Source: Prorocentrum cordatum
Taxonomy: Eukaryota; Sar; Dinophyceae; Prorocentrales; Prorocentraceae
Direction: 5' to 3'
DNA length: 64,000 nt
Assembly (NCBI GenBank): GCA_963575745.1
Contig: CAUYUJ010018046.1
Coordinates: 89,501-153,500 of the forward strand
Within the stretch, counting starts at the first letter, position 1; each line of letters opens with the position of its first letter. The translations under genes and the position numbers were made by a program. Of the stretch, positions 1 to 9,179 are shown one piece after another. The notes below the pieces were generated by a model. That model made no database searches, had not been told where the DNA came from, and saw only the letters and a program-made list of their open reading frames with translations.

Positions 1-2561
1 GACACGCCACTGTTCCCTAGCGCAAAGCCGTTTTGGTACAGGGCGTTAAGTATGCTCTTCGGCGGCTCGGGGACCGCTGGGTCACGCTGGATGGTGTTGC
101 GTAAGTTGCGTGTCGGTGGCTTGAGGGCAGTGTAAGGCGTACCAGGGCCTGAAGGCGCCTGGGGCCTGTCAGGTGATGCATAGCGTGCTCGCCGTCGTGG
201 TGGTTGGGTGTCCGCGTCGGGGGAGGAACCACGAGCGTCAGCGTGTCGGAAGATGGACCACGGGCTGCCATGGGTGCGTTCACTCGTTTCCCTTGGCTCG
301 GTGTCGCTACCGTGTGCTGTGGCATCCTCGTTGGTCGGTAGGTTACCGAATGTCGCGCCGTTCTTGGAGCCGTCTCGTGGCGTCGGGCTGGTCGATCTTG
401 GTGTGACAGACGAGGCACGCGATACGGCGGCTGTGACTTCAACGATGGCGGCGGTGGTGGCGGTGGTGACGTCGGCGACTGCGGCGGCAACAGCTGCGGC
501 GTAGTGTTCCTGTAGCAGCGGATGTCGGAGTGCGTGCACCTGCTGGTCGTCGTGTTCGTCGGCGAGCGTGCACGGCATTTTGTGTGTGGCCTCGTCCTTC
601 GGCTTCCTGCTCGGTTGGCAACAGCGGAGGCACCACTGGGCAGTGGATGAGTCCAGGGCCCGCGCACATATGCGGGCGCCTACGTGTCCGACAGCTCCCT
701 GGGCAAGAAGTTTGGCACCGACGAGTAGAAGACCACACACAACTCCACCCGTGGCTATGGCCCCTAGCTTGCCGCTGGCCCATTTAAGGACGCCCCCGAA
801 GCCGCTCCCGACTGCAGTGGCTCCGCCCGAGACACCATCTCTGAGTTTGTCGCTGGTCCATTTGAGAGTGGCCCTCAATGTGGACGTGACATAGTATGTC
901 GTTTTGCGTCGGAATATAGTGGACACCGATGGGCCTGGTGCGGTCGCTTGGCGTCGTCGTCGTTGTCGGTAGCTGGGGTCTCGGCTCGGGGTCGGCAAGT
1001 ATCCATCGATCTGGTCCTTGTACGGCATTGCTATCGCGATGGCGTACGTGGCCACCAGGAGGCAGATGAGGCAGCCACAATGTCGTGATGCCGCTGAGCT
1101 GTGCTGGGGCTCGTGGGGACCGCTGGCATCTGGGTGTTCATCATCGATGGGGTCGTTGTCGATGTCGGCCTGCCAGTGGTCGATGGCACTGGGGTTGGAG
1201 TCAGTCACGTTGTCACCTCCTGCGGTCTGGGGATGTCCAGGTCTAGCCAGTGGTGCAGCGGGGCTGAAGCCGCCACTGCACGGACTGGCATGAGCTGGCG
1301 AAGCAGTGGAATGGCTAGTCACATCAGCGGCAGTGACGCCTTCAGCGTCGTTGAGCCGCGCAGAAGGGTCGGCCTGATCTGAGGTGTGGGGCGCACTGCT
1401 TTGCCACGGGGCGAGCCCAAAGTAAGGCTCACTGTCGCGGTCACGCTGAGCCGAGTCGCCTGATGGTATCGTGCCGTCTCGATCCTGGATATCGATGTCG
1501 TCCTGGCTATCCTCCGACGCGTGGAACGAGTCCATGGATGTATTGCCGATATCGCTGGCCGCGATGTGCTGGAGCAGCCATGATACGGGATCTTCTGCGG
1601 CCTGATCGGTGCCGTCCGTCGGCGCCGCAGCGAGCTCCGCCTCGACGAGCGGCAGCATGTCTGGCGGTTGGTGCAGGATAACATCAGCGAGGTACGCCAT
1701 GGCGTCATGGTCGGGTGGAGGGAGACCTCTTGGCAGCAGAGCATGGGCCCGTGAGAGGTATGGCGGCAAAGGTGCCATGAAAGCCTCAGGGCCAACGAGC
1801 GTGGCACGAGCGCCCTGGTACTCCAGAAGGAGGCCGAAATAGCGGGTGGCGTACTCGCGGCTGCTCTGGATCCGAGTGAGGTTGCGGTTGATGCGCTGCC
1901 TGTCGGGGCCCGCTCTGTGCCAGATGTCCTCGCACATGTCGACCGCGGTGCGATGACGCAGGGCGTCGGTGGTGTCCTCGGACGCCTCAAGGAAGAGGTG
2001 ATCGTACTGTGGCAGATGGAGCGTCGCCAGGATGTACGGGACGCAGTCCTCGAGCCATGCCCAGAACATGTCCTGGTTTTCCTCACCTGGTGCCCACGCC
2101 GCAGCACACGGTATGAGCCGGGCGCGGATCATCATCAGGTGCCAGAAAGCAGGGTCTTCCTCGGGTTCGCCCCTATCTCGCATGGGAGTGGTGGGACCCG
2201 TAGGGCAATAGCGGGGCACAGCAGCGGGGCTGAAGCCGCCACTGTGTGCCTGGCCAATACTGCACGGACTCGCGGCAGCGGTGCCGTTGACGATCGGGTC
2301 CAAAATGGTGCAGTGATCGTACTTGTAGATGCTGTCATCGTAGAGGTAGAAAAGGGACGCACGTTCGACGTGCTGCAGAAGAAACCCACCTCCATGCTGG
2401 GGCGCACCGCCTGAAGACGGGTGTGCTCCAGCGAGCGAGGGGAGGGCCAGGCTGCAAGCAAAGCGCCACATGATGGCGAGGCCTGGCGGGCGGCGCGAGC
2501 GATGAGCCAAAAGCTGCATGTCAGCACGCATCTTTAGGTACCCCTGCATGCTCATGTACAT
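1..2561 (-). CDS. Long unrecognised protein with hydrophobic segments, cut by the left edge
   Basis: Reading the minus strand by hand gives one uninterrupted frame from the first ATG at 2561 to the window edge, about 853 codons, so the C-terminus is missing. It lies in exactly the same frame as the upstream ORF1-like gene and is separated from it by a single TGA at 2733-2735; there is no stop between that TGA and the ATG. The N-terminal region has a signal-like hydrophobic run (MWRFACSLALPSLAGA, around 2420-2470). Further hydrophobic stretches (CLICLLVATYAIAIAM near 1030-1085; VVCGLLLVGAKLL near 690-750) could be membrane segments. The region around 1700-2050 is mixed and helix-like; the last 600 bases encode a low-complexity Pro/Arg/Thr/Ser tail. 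Two copies of a hairpin 17-mer lie in frame and both encode SGGFSPAA. I see no endonuclease, RT, protease or integrase motif. It could be a second ORF of the same element, a read-through extension of it, or an unrelated membrane protein. Overlapping Arg/Ser-rich frames were judged shadows. Confidence 0.6.
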   Translation of the reverse strand, partial: MYMSMQGYLKMRADMQLLAHRSRRPPGLAIMWRFACSLALPSLAGAHPSSGGAPQHGGGFLLQHVERASLFYLYDDSIYKYDHCTILDPIVNGTAAASPCSIGQAHSGGFSPAAVPRYCPTGPTTPMRDRGEPEEDPAFWHLMMIRARLIPCAAAWAPGEENQDMFWAWLEDCVPYILATLHLPQYDHLFLEASEDTTDALRHRTAVDMCEDIWHRAGPDRQRINRNLTRIQSSREYATRYFGLLLEYQGARATLVGPEAFMAPLPPYLSRAHALLPRGLPPPDHDAMAYLADVILHQPPDMLPLVEAELAAAPTDGTDQAAEDPVSWLLQHIAASDIGNTSMDSFHASEDSQDDIDIQDRDGTIPSGDSAQRDRDSEPYFGLAPWQSSAPHTSDQADPSARLNDAEGVTAADVTSHSTASPAHASPCSGGFSPAAPLARPGHPQTAGGDNVTDSNPSAIDHWQADIDNDPIDDEHPDASGPHEPQHSSAASRHCGCLICLLVATYAIAIAMPYKDQIDGYLPTPSRDPSYRQRRRRQATAPGPSVSTIFRRKTTYYVTSTLRATLKWTSDKLRDGVSGGATAVGSGFGGVLKWASGKLGAIATGGVVCGLLLVGAKLLAQGAVGHVGARICARALDSSTAQWCLRCCQPSRKPKDEATHKMPCTLADEHDDQQVHALRHPLLQEHYAAAVAAAVADVTTATTAAIVEVTAAVSRASSVTPRSTSPTPRDGSKNGATFGNLPTNEDATAHGSDTEPRETSERTHGSPWSIFRHADARGSSPDADTQPPRRRARYASPDRPQAPSGPGTPYTALKPPTRNLRNTIQRDPAVPEPPKSILNALYQNGFALGNSGV
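1246..1289. repeat. In-frame hairpin, copy 1
   Basis: The plus-strand core CGGGGCTGAAGCCGCCA forms a CGG/CCG stem with an 8-base loop GGCTGAAG and an unpaired CCA. It is closed by GTGCAG/CTGCAC (1253-1258 with 1276-1281) and then GCCAGT/ACTGGC (1246-1251 with 1284-1289). In the minus-strand gene it encodes SGGFSPAA. Confidence 0.8.
2215..2250. repeat. In-frame hairpin, copy 2
   Basis: This has the identical 17-base core (2225-2241) with the same loop and CCA bulge. It is closed by different but still complementary arms: CAG/CTG and GGCACA/TGTGCC (2215-2220 with 2245-2250). It encodes SGGFSPAA in the minus-strand gene. Confidence 0.8.
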
Positions 2562-2732
2562 TACAACAAACACACCCACAGCAAGATGACAGGTGTCCCT
2601 ACACCAGGTAGCTTGCTCGTGCTGCTGCCAAAAATGACATGATATAGCAAGGAGGAGGTACGACGAGAAGTGAGAAGGGATGCCTCTGAAGGCGCTTCCT
2701 CGGAGGGCTGAGGCGGGCTCTCTGAGGCACCT

Positions 2733-5300
2733 TCAATAGGGTTCCTGTGTGACCCGCCCTTTGTCTTTGCCTTTGTCAGCCCCTGGGGGGCCCGTCCCTG
2801 GGGTGACCTGGCCTGGCTGGTCGATCCACCCGCAGACAGCCACGGGATCGGCAACTGGTGCAGCTTCCTCCTTTTTGGTTTCGAGGGTGGCCACCTGGGG
2901 CAGGTGGATGGTACCCCCCGTGAGGTGCCCGAGGAGGGCCTGGATGTCGCCGCGCAGTGCAGCAGCTTCGGTAGTTGCCGTCTGTTGCTGAGTGACGACG
3001 GTGGCAAGCCCTCGTTCCAAGCCTGAAACGTGCTCCGTGAGTGTGGCCTGGGATGAGAGAACGCCCGCAAGCTGGACCTGCATGTTGTCCACCGTGTTGG
3101 CAAGCAGCTCGCGCTGTTGTTCCATGTGTTGGATGCGGGTCGTGGCGGCATCTGACAGTTTAGGGGCCGTAGCGAAGCGTTCGCCGAGGGTGTTCGGTTC
3201 GCGCGATGCCACGCTGAATTCATCCTCTGATGAGAGGATCTCGACGTCGCCTGGTACCTCGGCGGCTGCGTCAGCGTGCCCTTCCGTGTGGCCCCCACCT
3301 TCGGCCGCCACCGTGCCAGGTTGCGGGTCATGCCCGTCCCCACCTGGTCCTTGGACGGCCGTCTGCTCGGCAGCTCCATCCGTGCCGTGCGGGGGTGCAG
3401 AGGAGCTGCGGCCTGGGGCGCCGTGTGATCTTGCGTGCGGCGTGGCGTCGCGTTTCCCGCTGGAGGATCGGTGGCGCTTGGCTAAAGGCTCCTCCTTGGG
3501 GATCGGGAGCGGTGCGACGCCCTTGCCTTTGGGCGTGGCAGTCATGAGGTCGTGGAGGTAGGGGCTCTGGGCCGCTTTGGTTAGGAGTGTGCCCGTGGCG
3601 GGGCTGAAGCCGCCACCACGGGCGGGCGGCGTCACAGGCTCTGTGATAGTGGTAGGGGTGACAATGGTAACGTTGTCCCTCTTCGGCACGACCTCAGCCA
3701 ACGGGGCCTCGGTGATGCTCCACGGGATGGGGCACCCTGCGACCTGTACCGTATATGTGGGTGGGGGACGATGAGCGCGCACTAAGGCAAACTGCGCCGA
3801 AGTGGCTGGGTCCCAGGCGGTGTGGTAGACCTCACAGTCCCATTTGACGGACGGGCCCGTGAGAGTCTTAGCAAGCTGGGTCAGCGTGGCATGGCGTGCC
3901 GCAATGCCCGTGATGCGGTATCGCGTCTTGGCGAGAGTGGCTTCACAGCCACGGATGCTGACGGCAGCGGCCTTGGCGGCGTCTGACCCACGTGCAACAC
4001 GGATCCCCAATAAGCCTGACTTGCCGTGCCTGACGACTCCTAGGGCTTTGAAGTCCACCGACTTCTGAAACGCCTCTGCCATCGTGATGGGCTGGTCCTC
4101 GGGGAACCACACGGTCTGGTACTTGTCTGCCGTGGGCTCGTCCGCACCTACGTTGCTGAGGTCGTAGGTGGCGCCGAGTTGCCCCGAACCCGCCAAGACC
4201 TTGTCAACTGCTTGAAGACTGACGCCGAAAGTGGCAGCCAGGGACCTTTTTCCGACGCCAGATCCGTACCTGCCTAGACTTTTGCAGGGTTCGAGGATAG
4301 TGACGGCTTTAAAGTTGCCGTGGAAAAGGGCCTTGAAGGTGTCCTGCAGCTGACTGTCGAGCTCCTGGCGGCGAGCGTCTTTCTTAGACTCCCTGTGCTT
4401 TTGGTTTTGGCGCGCCTTGTCCTGTGGAGCGGAATCCCCTCGGAAAGGACCCTTGGCGCGTGGACCACCGTTCACGGGGGCGCCTCCCGAAAACTGATCC
4501 TCGAAGGCCTGATGCATGGAGGGGACTGCGGCGATGGCTTCGGTTTCATGTATGGTCACCCGAATCCAGCATACGTGGTCGGCAGGATCAATGGTGGCGA
4601 CGGCTACTTTTTCCGTGCAGGCGACTTCCTTGGTGCCCAGCTGGTACACGGTCACGGGGACGTGCGTGTGAACCACGTTGGGCGCCTTGGGGTGGCGCTT
4701 CAGCACGGGGACGGCGAGCTCGGTGCCGACGTAGTTGTCGTTTTTTGGGCCCATGACAGCGATCGCGAGCTGACCCGTGGTACGCTTACCCTGCTCGAGA
4801 TGGTGCTGCAGCAGCCGCTCGCCACTCTCGTAGTCGTGGAGGCTGATGCTGGGCTTGTACGTCTTGCCGTCGTCGAGTGATGTGGGTTCGGCCAGGACTG
4901 GGACCTTCCAGAAGGCCGGGTCCAAGGCAATAAATTTGGCGTCCGCAGCCTGAAGACGTGCGGACGCAGCTGGTGGATAGGATGTGTCACCACCATTGCG
5001 CTTAGGCTTGCTGCGCTGGTGGTGATCCAGCGTGTAGCTGATCTGGTTGGCGGCACACATGCGAATCAAGGCACTGCCGAGCTTCTTGGTGTTGGTCTTG
5101 TGCATGTCGTACGTGGCCTGCAGCTCGTCCGCGTTCAGCTCGGCGAGCCCGTTGTATGCGGCTGTGGGGCGGTCAGACCCCGCTTGCTTGAAGGCTGCAA
5201 TGCAGTCCTGTTTGCGTTGGAGGAGGGATCCTTCAGCTGCAGGACGTGAGCTCGGCGGCTGCTTGGAAGAGCGACGGCGCTCCGGCTTGGCGGGGGCCAT
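2733..5300 (-). CDS. Retroelement ORF1-like (putative RNA-binding) protein
   Basis: 855 codons ending in TGA. The frame is open upstream to 6056, but that part is encoded by a CT/GA microsatellite (poly Ser-Leu-Phe). The ATG at 5300 (MAPAKPERRRSS) begins normal, basic protein sequence and was chosen. The middle of the protein (about residues 380-620) has the pattern I associate with dinoflagellate LINE ORF1 proteins: repeated short alpha/beta modules such as LLGIRVARG, VKWDCEVYHTAWD and a final PPPTYTVQVAGCPIPW. Residues of about 700-740 are acidic and Ser-rich. Residues of about 745-825 (LSDAATTRIQHMEQQRELL onward) look like a coiled coil. A hairpin 17-mer sits in frame and encodes GGGFSPAT. 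The next frame downstream on the same strand follows in register after the stop. There is no nuclease or RT domain. ORF1 assignment rests on pattern memory, not a search; it could equally be a host protein of unknown role. Confidence 0.55.
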   Translation of the reverse strand: MAPAKPERRRSSKQPPSSRPAAEGSLLQRKQDCIAAFKQAGSDRPTAAYNGLAELNADELQATYDMHKTNTKKLGSALIRMCAANQISYTLDHHQRSKPKRNGGDTSYPPAASARLQAADAKFIALDPAFWKVPVLAEPTSLDDGKTYKPSISLHDYESGERLLQHHLEQGKRTTGQLAIAVMGPKNDNYVGTELAVPVLKRHPKAPNVVHTHVPVTVYQLGTKEVACTEKVAVATIDPADHVCWIRVTIHETEAIAAVPSMHQAFEDQFSGGAPVNGGPRAKGPFRGDSAPQDKARQNQKHRESKKDARRQELDSQLQDTFKALFHGNFKAVTILEPCKSLGRYGSGVGKRSLAATFGVSLQAVDKVLAGSGQLGATYDLSNVGADEPTADKYQTVWFPEDQPITMAEAFQKSVDFKALGVVRHGKSGLLGIRVARGSDAAKAAAVSIRGCEATLAKTRYRITGIAARHATLTQLAKTLTGPSVKWDCEVYHTAWDPATSAQFALVRAHRPPPTYTVQVAGCPIPWSITEAPLAEVVPKRDNVTIVTPTTITEPVTPPARGGGFSPATGTLLTKAAQSPYLHDLMTATPKGKGVAPLPIPKEEPLAKRHRSSSGKRDATPHARSHGAPGRSSSAPPHGTDGAAEQTAVQGPGGDGHDPQPGTVAAEGGGHTEGHADAAAEVPGDVEILSSEDEFSVASREPNTLGERFATAPKLSDAATTRIQHMEQQRELLANTVDNMQVQLAGVLSSQATLTEHVSGLERGLATVVTQQQTATTEAAALRGDIQALLGHLTGGTIHLPQVATLETKKEEAAPVADPVAVCGWIDQPGQVTPGTGPPGADKGKDKGRVTQEPY
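3591..3623. repeat. In-frame hairpin, copy 3
   Basis: Same 17-base core (3599-3615), closed by GCCCGTGG/CCACGGGC (3591-3598 with 3616-3623). The arms are unrelated in sequence to those of the other two copies but perfectly complementary to each other. It encodes GGGFSPAT in the minus-strand gene. Confidence 0.8.
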
Positions 5301-5455
5301 TGCGGCGGGCGCTCTGGTGGGAGGGAAGAGGTGACGCGAATCAGTAGGGTCCTGCTGGGACCCCTCCGGTCTCGCGAGGCCTGGGAGACTGGCTCCGAGG
5401 CGGGGCGCTTCGCGTCGCGGCTGCGGTCTGAGTGCTGGGCACTCTCGAGCCGAGA

Positions 5456-5507
5456 CTAGAGAGAGAGAGAGAGGGAGAAAGACAGAGAGAGAGAGAGAGA
5501 AATAAAG

Positions 5508-5543
<36 letters not shown>

Positions 5544-5583
5544 GGAGAGAGAGAGAGAGAGAGGACAAAACACATGTAGAACG

Positions 5584-5620
<37 letters not shown>

Positions 5621-6000
5621 AAAAAAAAAAAAAAAAGAGAGAGAGAGAGAGAAAGAGAAAGAGAAAGAGAAAGAGAATGAGAAAGAAAAGAAAGAGAGAG
5701 GAGAGAGAGAGAGGGAGAGAGAGAGAGAGAGAGAGAAAAAAGAGAGAGAGAGAGAGAGAGAAGTGAAAGAGAGAGAGAGAGAGAGCAAAGAAAAGAAAAT
5801 AACATACCCCCCCCCCAAAAAAAAAAAAAAAAAAAACCTGCGATAGAGAGAGAGAGAGAGAGAGAGAAACCAAACAACCTGGGACATATGAATAAAAATA
5901 AAGGAGAAGGCGAGCGAGAGAGAGAGAGAGAGAGAGAGACATAGAGAAATAGAGAGAGAGAGAGACCACAAAAAATGAGAAAGAGAAAGAGACATATAGA
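5456..6000. repeat. GA/GAAA microsatellite block
   Basis: Almost continuous (GA)n with GAAA patches, a TATATATA stretch near 5586, A-runs near 5621 and 5819 and a C9 run near 5808. Open frames through it on both strands (Ser-Leu or Arg-Glu polymers) are repeat artefacts. 6001-6180 holds no recognisable feature. Confidence 0.95.
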
Positions 6001-6184
6001 TCCAATGAGAGAGATGAGATCAGGGTGACAGGCCGGAGGTCAGCCAGGGCGGGCATTGGGCCCCGAGCCCCCTTACCGCCACCAACCCGCGGGGCCGTCG
6101 TGTAGGTATTAGATATCCGTTCTTACCATTAGGGTCATGTCTAGAATTCCTAGCCGGCGATTACCAGATCACCATTACTGCGAT

Positions 6185-6204
6185 CACGATCACTACTGCT
6201 ACTC

Positions 6205-6235
<31 letters not shown>

Positions 6236-7147
6236 CACTACTACTACTACTACTACTACGACTACTACTTCTACTACGATTGCTGCAACTAGTGCTATTA
6301 TTAACGCTGGTTTTCTTCGTCTTACTCCTACTACTACTATTACGAGTGCGAGTTCTAATATTACCACTGCCAGTCCACCTGTGCGATTTCTTTCACTAGT
6401 ACTGCATCCAGTAGTCGCACCCGCACGGGCGAGGTTTGTTTAAACCCTCCGTTTGTATAGCCGCTAGATGCTCACAGAGATTTGCTTCTCCACGCGAGCA
6501 TCCGACAACTTGTGTGAACCATGTGCTGCGATTGCACTGAAGCGTGAAATGATGCGGCGGTGGCGACTACCATTATCATATTTGTTTGTATGTTCATTGT
6601 TTCTTCGATTATTCGTAGCAGTATTACCACGACTACTACTGCTGCTAGTGACTACGACTGCGATTGGTATCGTTACTGTTTATCTGATCACTACTGCCAC
6701 ATTTGTACATCAACTCCTATTACTACTGCTAGTCTTATCATGGCGAAAATTATTTGTTCTATTATTTCTACGACTACTACCACTACAACTACTTTTACTA
6801 TTTCTACCACTACTATTTCAAGTAGTATTTTTGCTACCGCTGCGACTACTACTACTACTACCACTACTACCACTATTACTACTACTGCTACTACTACTCC
6901 TACTACGACTACGACTACGACTACTACTACTAGCACTACTACTACTACTACTGCTATTGCTACGACTACTACTACTACCACTTCTACTACTACTAGTACG
7001 AGTACTACTACTACTAGTATTACTACTACTACTACTACTACTGCTTCTACTAGTACTAGTACTACTCGTACTACTAGTACTACTACTACGACTACCCCGA
7101 TGATTATTACGAATGCTAATCCGATTGCATTCCAGTTGCTAGTGCAG

Positions 7148-7199
<52 letters not shown>

Positions 7200-7358
7200 C
7201 ACTACCACTACTACTACTACTACTGCTACTACTGCTACTACTACTCCTACTACTACTACTACTACTACTACGACAACTACTACTACTACTACTACTACTA
7301 CCACTACCGCTGCTGCTACTACTACTACCACTGTTGAGACTACGACTACTACTACTAT

Positions 7359-7400
<42 letters not shown>

Positions 7401-7533
7401 GAATATTATCACGACCATCTACTTGACGATTGCGACTACCACAATTCTTCTTATGCTCAATGTTGCTACTTCTACGACTGTATAGTAGTAGTTGTAGTAG
7501 TAGTAGTAGTCGTAGTAGTAGTAGTAATAGTAA

Positions 7534-7566
<33 letters not shown>

Positions 7567-7600
7567 AAGCAGTAGTAGTAGTACCACTACGACTACGACG
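6185..7600. repeat. ACT/CTA trinucleotide block with strand reversal
   Basis: Dense (CTA)n on the plus strand at 6190-6260 and 6760-7400. After a unique stretch of about 75 bases the repeat flips to (TAG)n at 7484-7570, then returns to CTA/CGA at 7578-7620. The flip makes a large imperfect inverted repeat. All long frames here (poly Thr, Leu, Val, Ser) come from the repeat. 6360-6590 and 7620-8100 are ordinary sequence in which I see no gene. Confidence 0.95.
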
Positions 7601-8138
7601 ACTGCCGCGACTACTACTGCCACTGCTACTTTCACGACTATTATTCCGTGCGCCGTATCCCCGTACACTGTGCATCCGCATTTTCGGTGTTGGCGAGACA
7701 TGTGCTTGTGACGCACCCCGCCTTTTTCTATGCACGTGGCGCTTCCATTCATGGCCACTCAATGCTGACTGGCATTCTGGAGGACCCGCAGTGCGCAAGC
7801 AGTGTGCACCGCGGTGTTTTCCGAAGGGCGCATCAAGAAGAGGAACGGCAAACTTACAACGTGGAAACGCAGGGACGCTGACAGAAACGCGCCCGACAAT
7901 TCAACGCGCAAGGGCGCGGCGGCGAAGGCTAGGACAGAACGTCCGTTTAACTCAGCAACGCGCTGCGCTGATCGGGGCAAATGCACGGGGCGCATAACGG
8001 GCGTGGAGACTCATCCAGAAATGGAGACAGGTGGGCGCGGCAGCAAACCCAAAGACCAGCACCCAAGAGTGGAATCAAAAGGTCGCGGTCGCGAGAGTAA
8101 GCAGGAGTGCGCAAAAGTGGGCGCGGAAGGGCGCTGGG

Positions 8139-8660
8139 CCCCCCAAGCCCCGCGAAAGTGGCGACAGTCGCGCAGATCGCAAGACCCCTGGGGGGCGGCG
8201 AGGTCCCGAGGTGGTTCGCGTACGACGCACCTCCGCAAGGCCTCCCAGGAGTCCGCGAAAGCGGCGACAGTTGCGCAGACAGATCGCAGGCCCTCCGGGG
8301 GGGCGGCGAGGTCCCGAGGTGGCCCGCGTGGGACCCGCCTTTGCTGGGCCTCCCAGGAGCCCGCGAACGCGGCGACAGTCGTGCAGATCGCAAGCCCCCC
8401 AGGGGGCGGCGAGGCCCCGAGGTGGCCCGCGTGGGGCCACCTTCGCCGGGCTTCTCAGGAGCCCGAGAAAGTGGCGACGGCTGCGCAGATCGCAAGCTCC
8501 CCAGGGAGCGGTCAGCCCACGAAAGTGGCAGCAGTCGCGCAGATCGCAAGCGCCACAGAGGGCGGCGAGGTCCCGAGGTGGTCTGCGTGAGACCCACGTC
8601 CGCCGGGCCTCCAGGGGCCCGCGAAAGTGTCGACAGTCGCGCAGATCGCAAGTCGGGCTG
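8139..8660. repeat. 105-bp tandem array, copy A
   Basis: About four and a half degenerate units of 103-108 bases, each containing GGCGGCGAGGTCCCGAGGTG, a GGGCCTCCCAGGAGCC-like segment and CGAAAGTGGCGACAG. Unit starts judged from AGGTCCCGAG fall at 8201, 8309, 8412 and 8568. The array is open in several frames on both strands, which is composition and not coding. A homologous array in the same orientation lies at 27.83-28.21 kb. Confidence 0.9.
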
Positions 8661-8678
8661 AACATTGCTTTAAAAATG

Positions 8679-8730
8679 ATCGGGGTGTAAAAGGTGATCG
8701 GGTATGTTGGCCAGACATATAAAATTGATC
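8679..8730. repeat. GATCGGG cluster flanking array A
   Basis: Three copies of TGATCGGG spaced about 20 bases apart (near 8682, 8696 and 8727), directly after the 105-bp array. The same motif, twice, precedes the second array at 27.73 kb. 8730-9150 is otherwise without a recognised gene. Confidence 0.7.
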
Positions 8731-9156
8731 GGGTGTGGGTACATGCACATATCTCGTTAACATAATAAGTCATCATGAAAAAAAAAGAAGTAAACATTAG
8801 TATTCATATGTAGTATTACATTGTGTTGTTATTATATTCATCAGAATTACGATTACCATTATGCCAGCACCATTGACCCACGACGTTGCGTTTCGGGTTC
8901 CGAGCGGTTGGGCACCACGCACGAAGGTGTTGCCGGTTGTTTCGGCTTCATCGCGCGGTTAACCCCCCTTATCCCGCGCGAAATATTAGGTCGTTCGAAG
9001 TTCATGCCCTGTCACCGCGCCCCCTTCACCCGCCGCACCCGCTGCGCCCTCGTCGCTCACGTACGCGACTCATCGTCATAGTCGACGCGGTGCCTCCCCC
9101 GTTCGCACTGCTCGCGCCCCCCGTGCGCGGTCCCCGCACCCAGCTCGCCCCTCCTC

Positions 9157-9178
9157 TCCATAGCCGTTTTGGCTCGAC
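9157..9178 (+). other. Degenerate dinoflagellate spliced-leader relic
   Basis: This stretch contains TAGCCGTTTTGGCTC and matches the 22-nt DinoSL at 18 of 22 positions by my alignment, with three of the four differences being A/G transitions. It ends one base before the ATG at 9180. DinoSL is normally added in trans and is absent from genes. A genomic copy at a start codon is the known signature of a gene that passed through a trans-spliced mRNA and was retroposed. Confidence 0.7.
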
Positions 9179-9179
9179 C

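Noticed and set aside
24-40. AGCCGTTTTGG at the left edge, resembling part of DinoSL
   Set aside because: Only 11 matching bases, on the strand opposite to the gene there, and inside coding sequence.
1319-2107. 262-codon minus-strand frame rich in Arg, Ser and Thr
   Set aside because: It overlaps the much longer, normally composed frame that continues in register from the ORF1-like gene; it is a shadow.
5437-5460. Possible DinoSL relic (TAGTCTCGGCTCGAG on minus strand) upstream of the ORF1-like gene
   Set aside because: Needs a three-base gap and several mismatches, and lies about 140 bases before the ATG beside a GA microsatellite; indistinguishable from chance.
6468-7758. Long Thr-, Leu-, Ser- or Val-rich frames
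   Set aside because: Encoded entirely by ACT/AGT trinucleotide repeats, in all frames and both strands.
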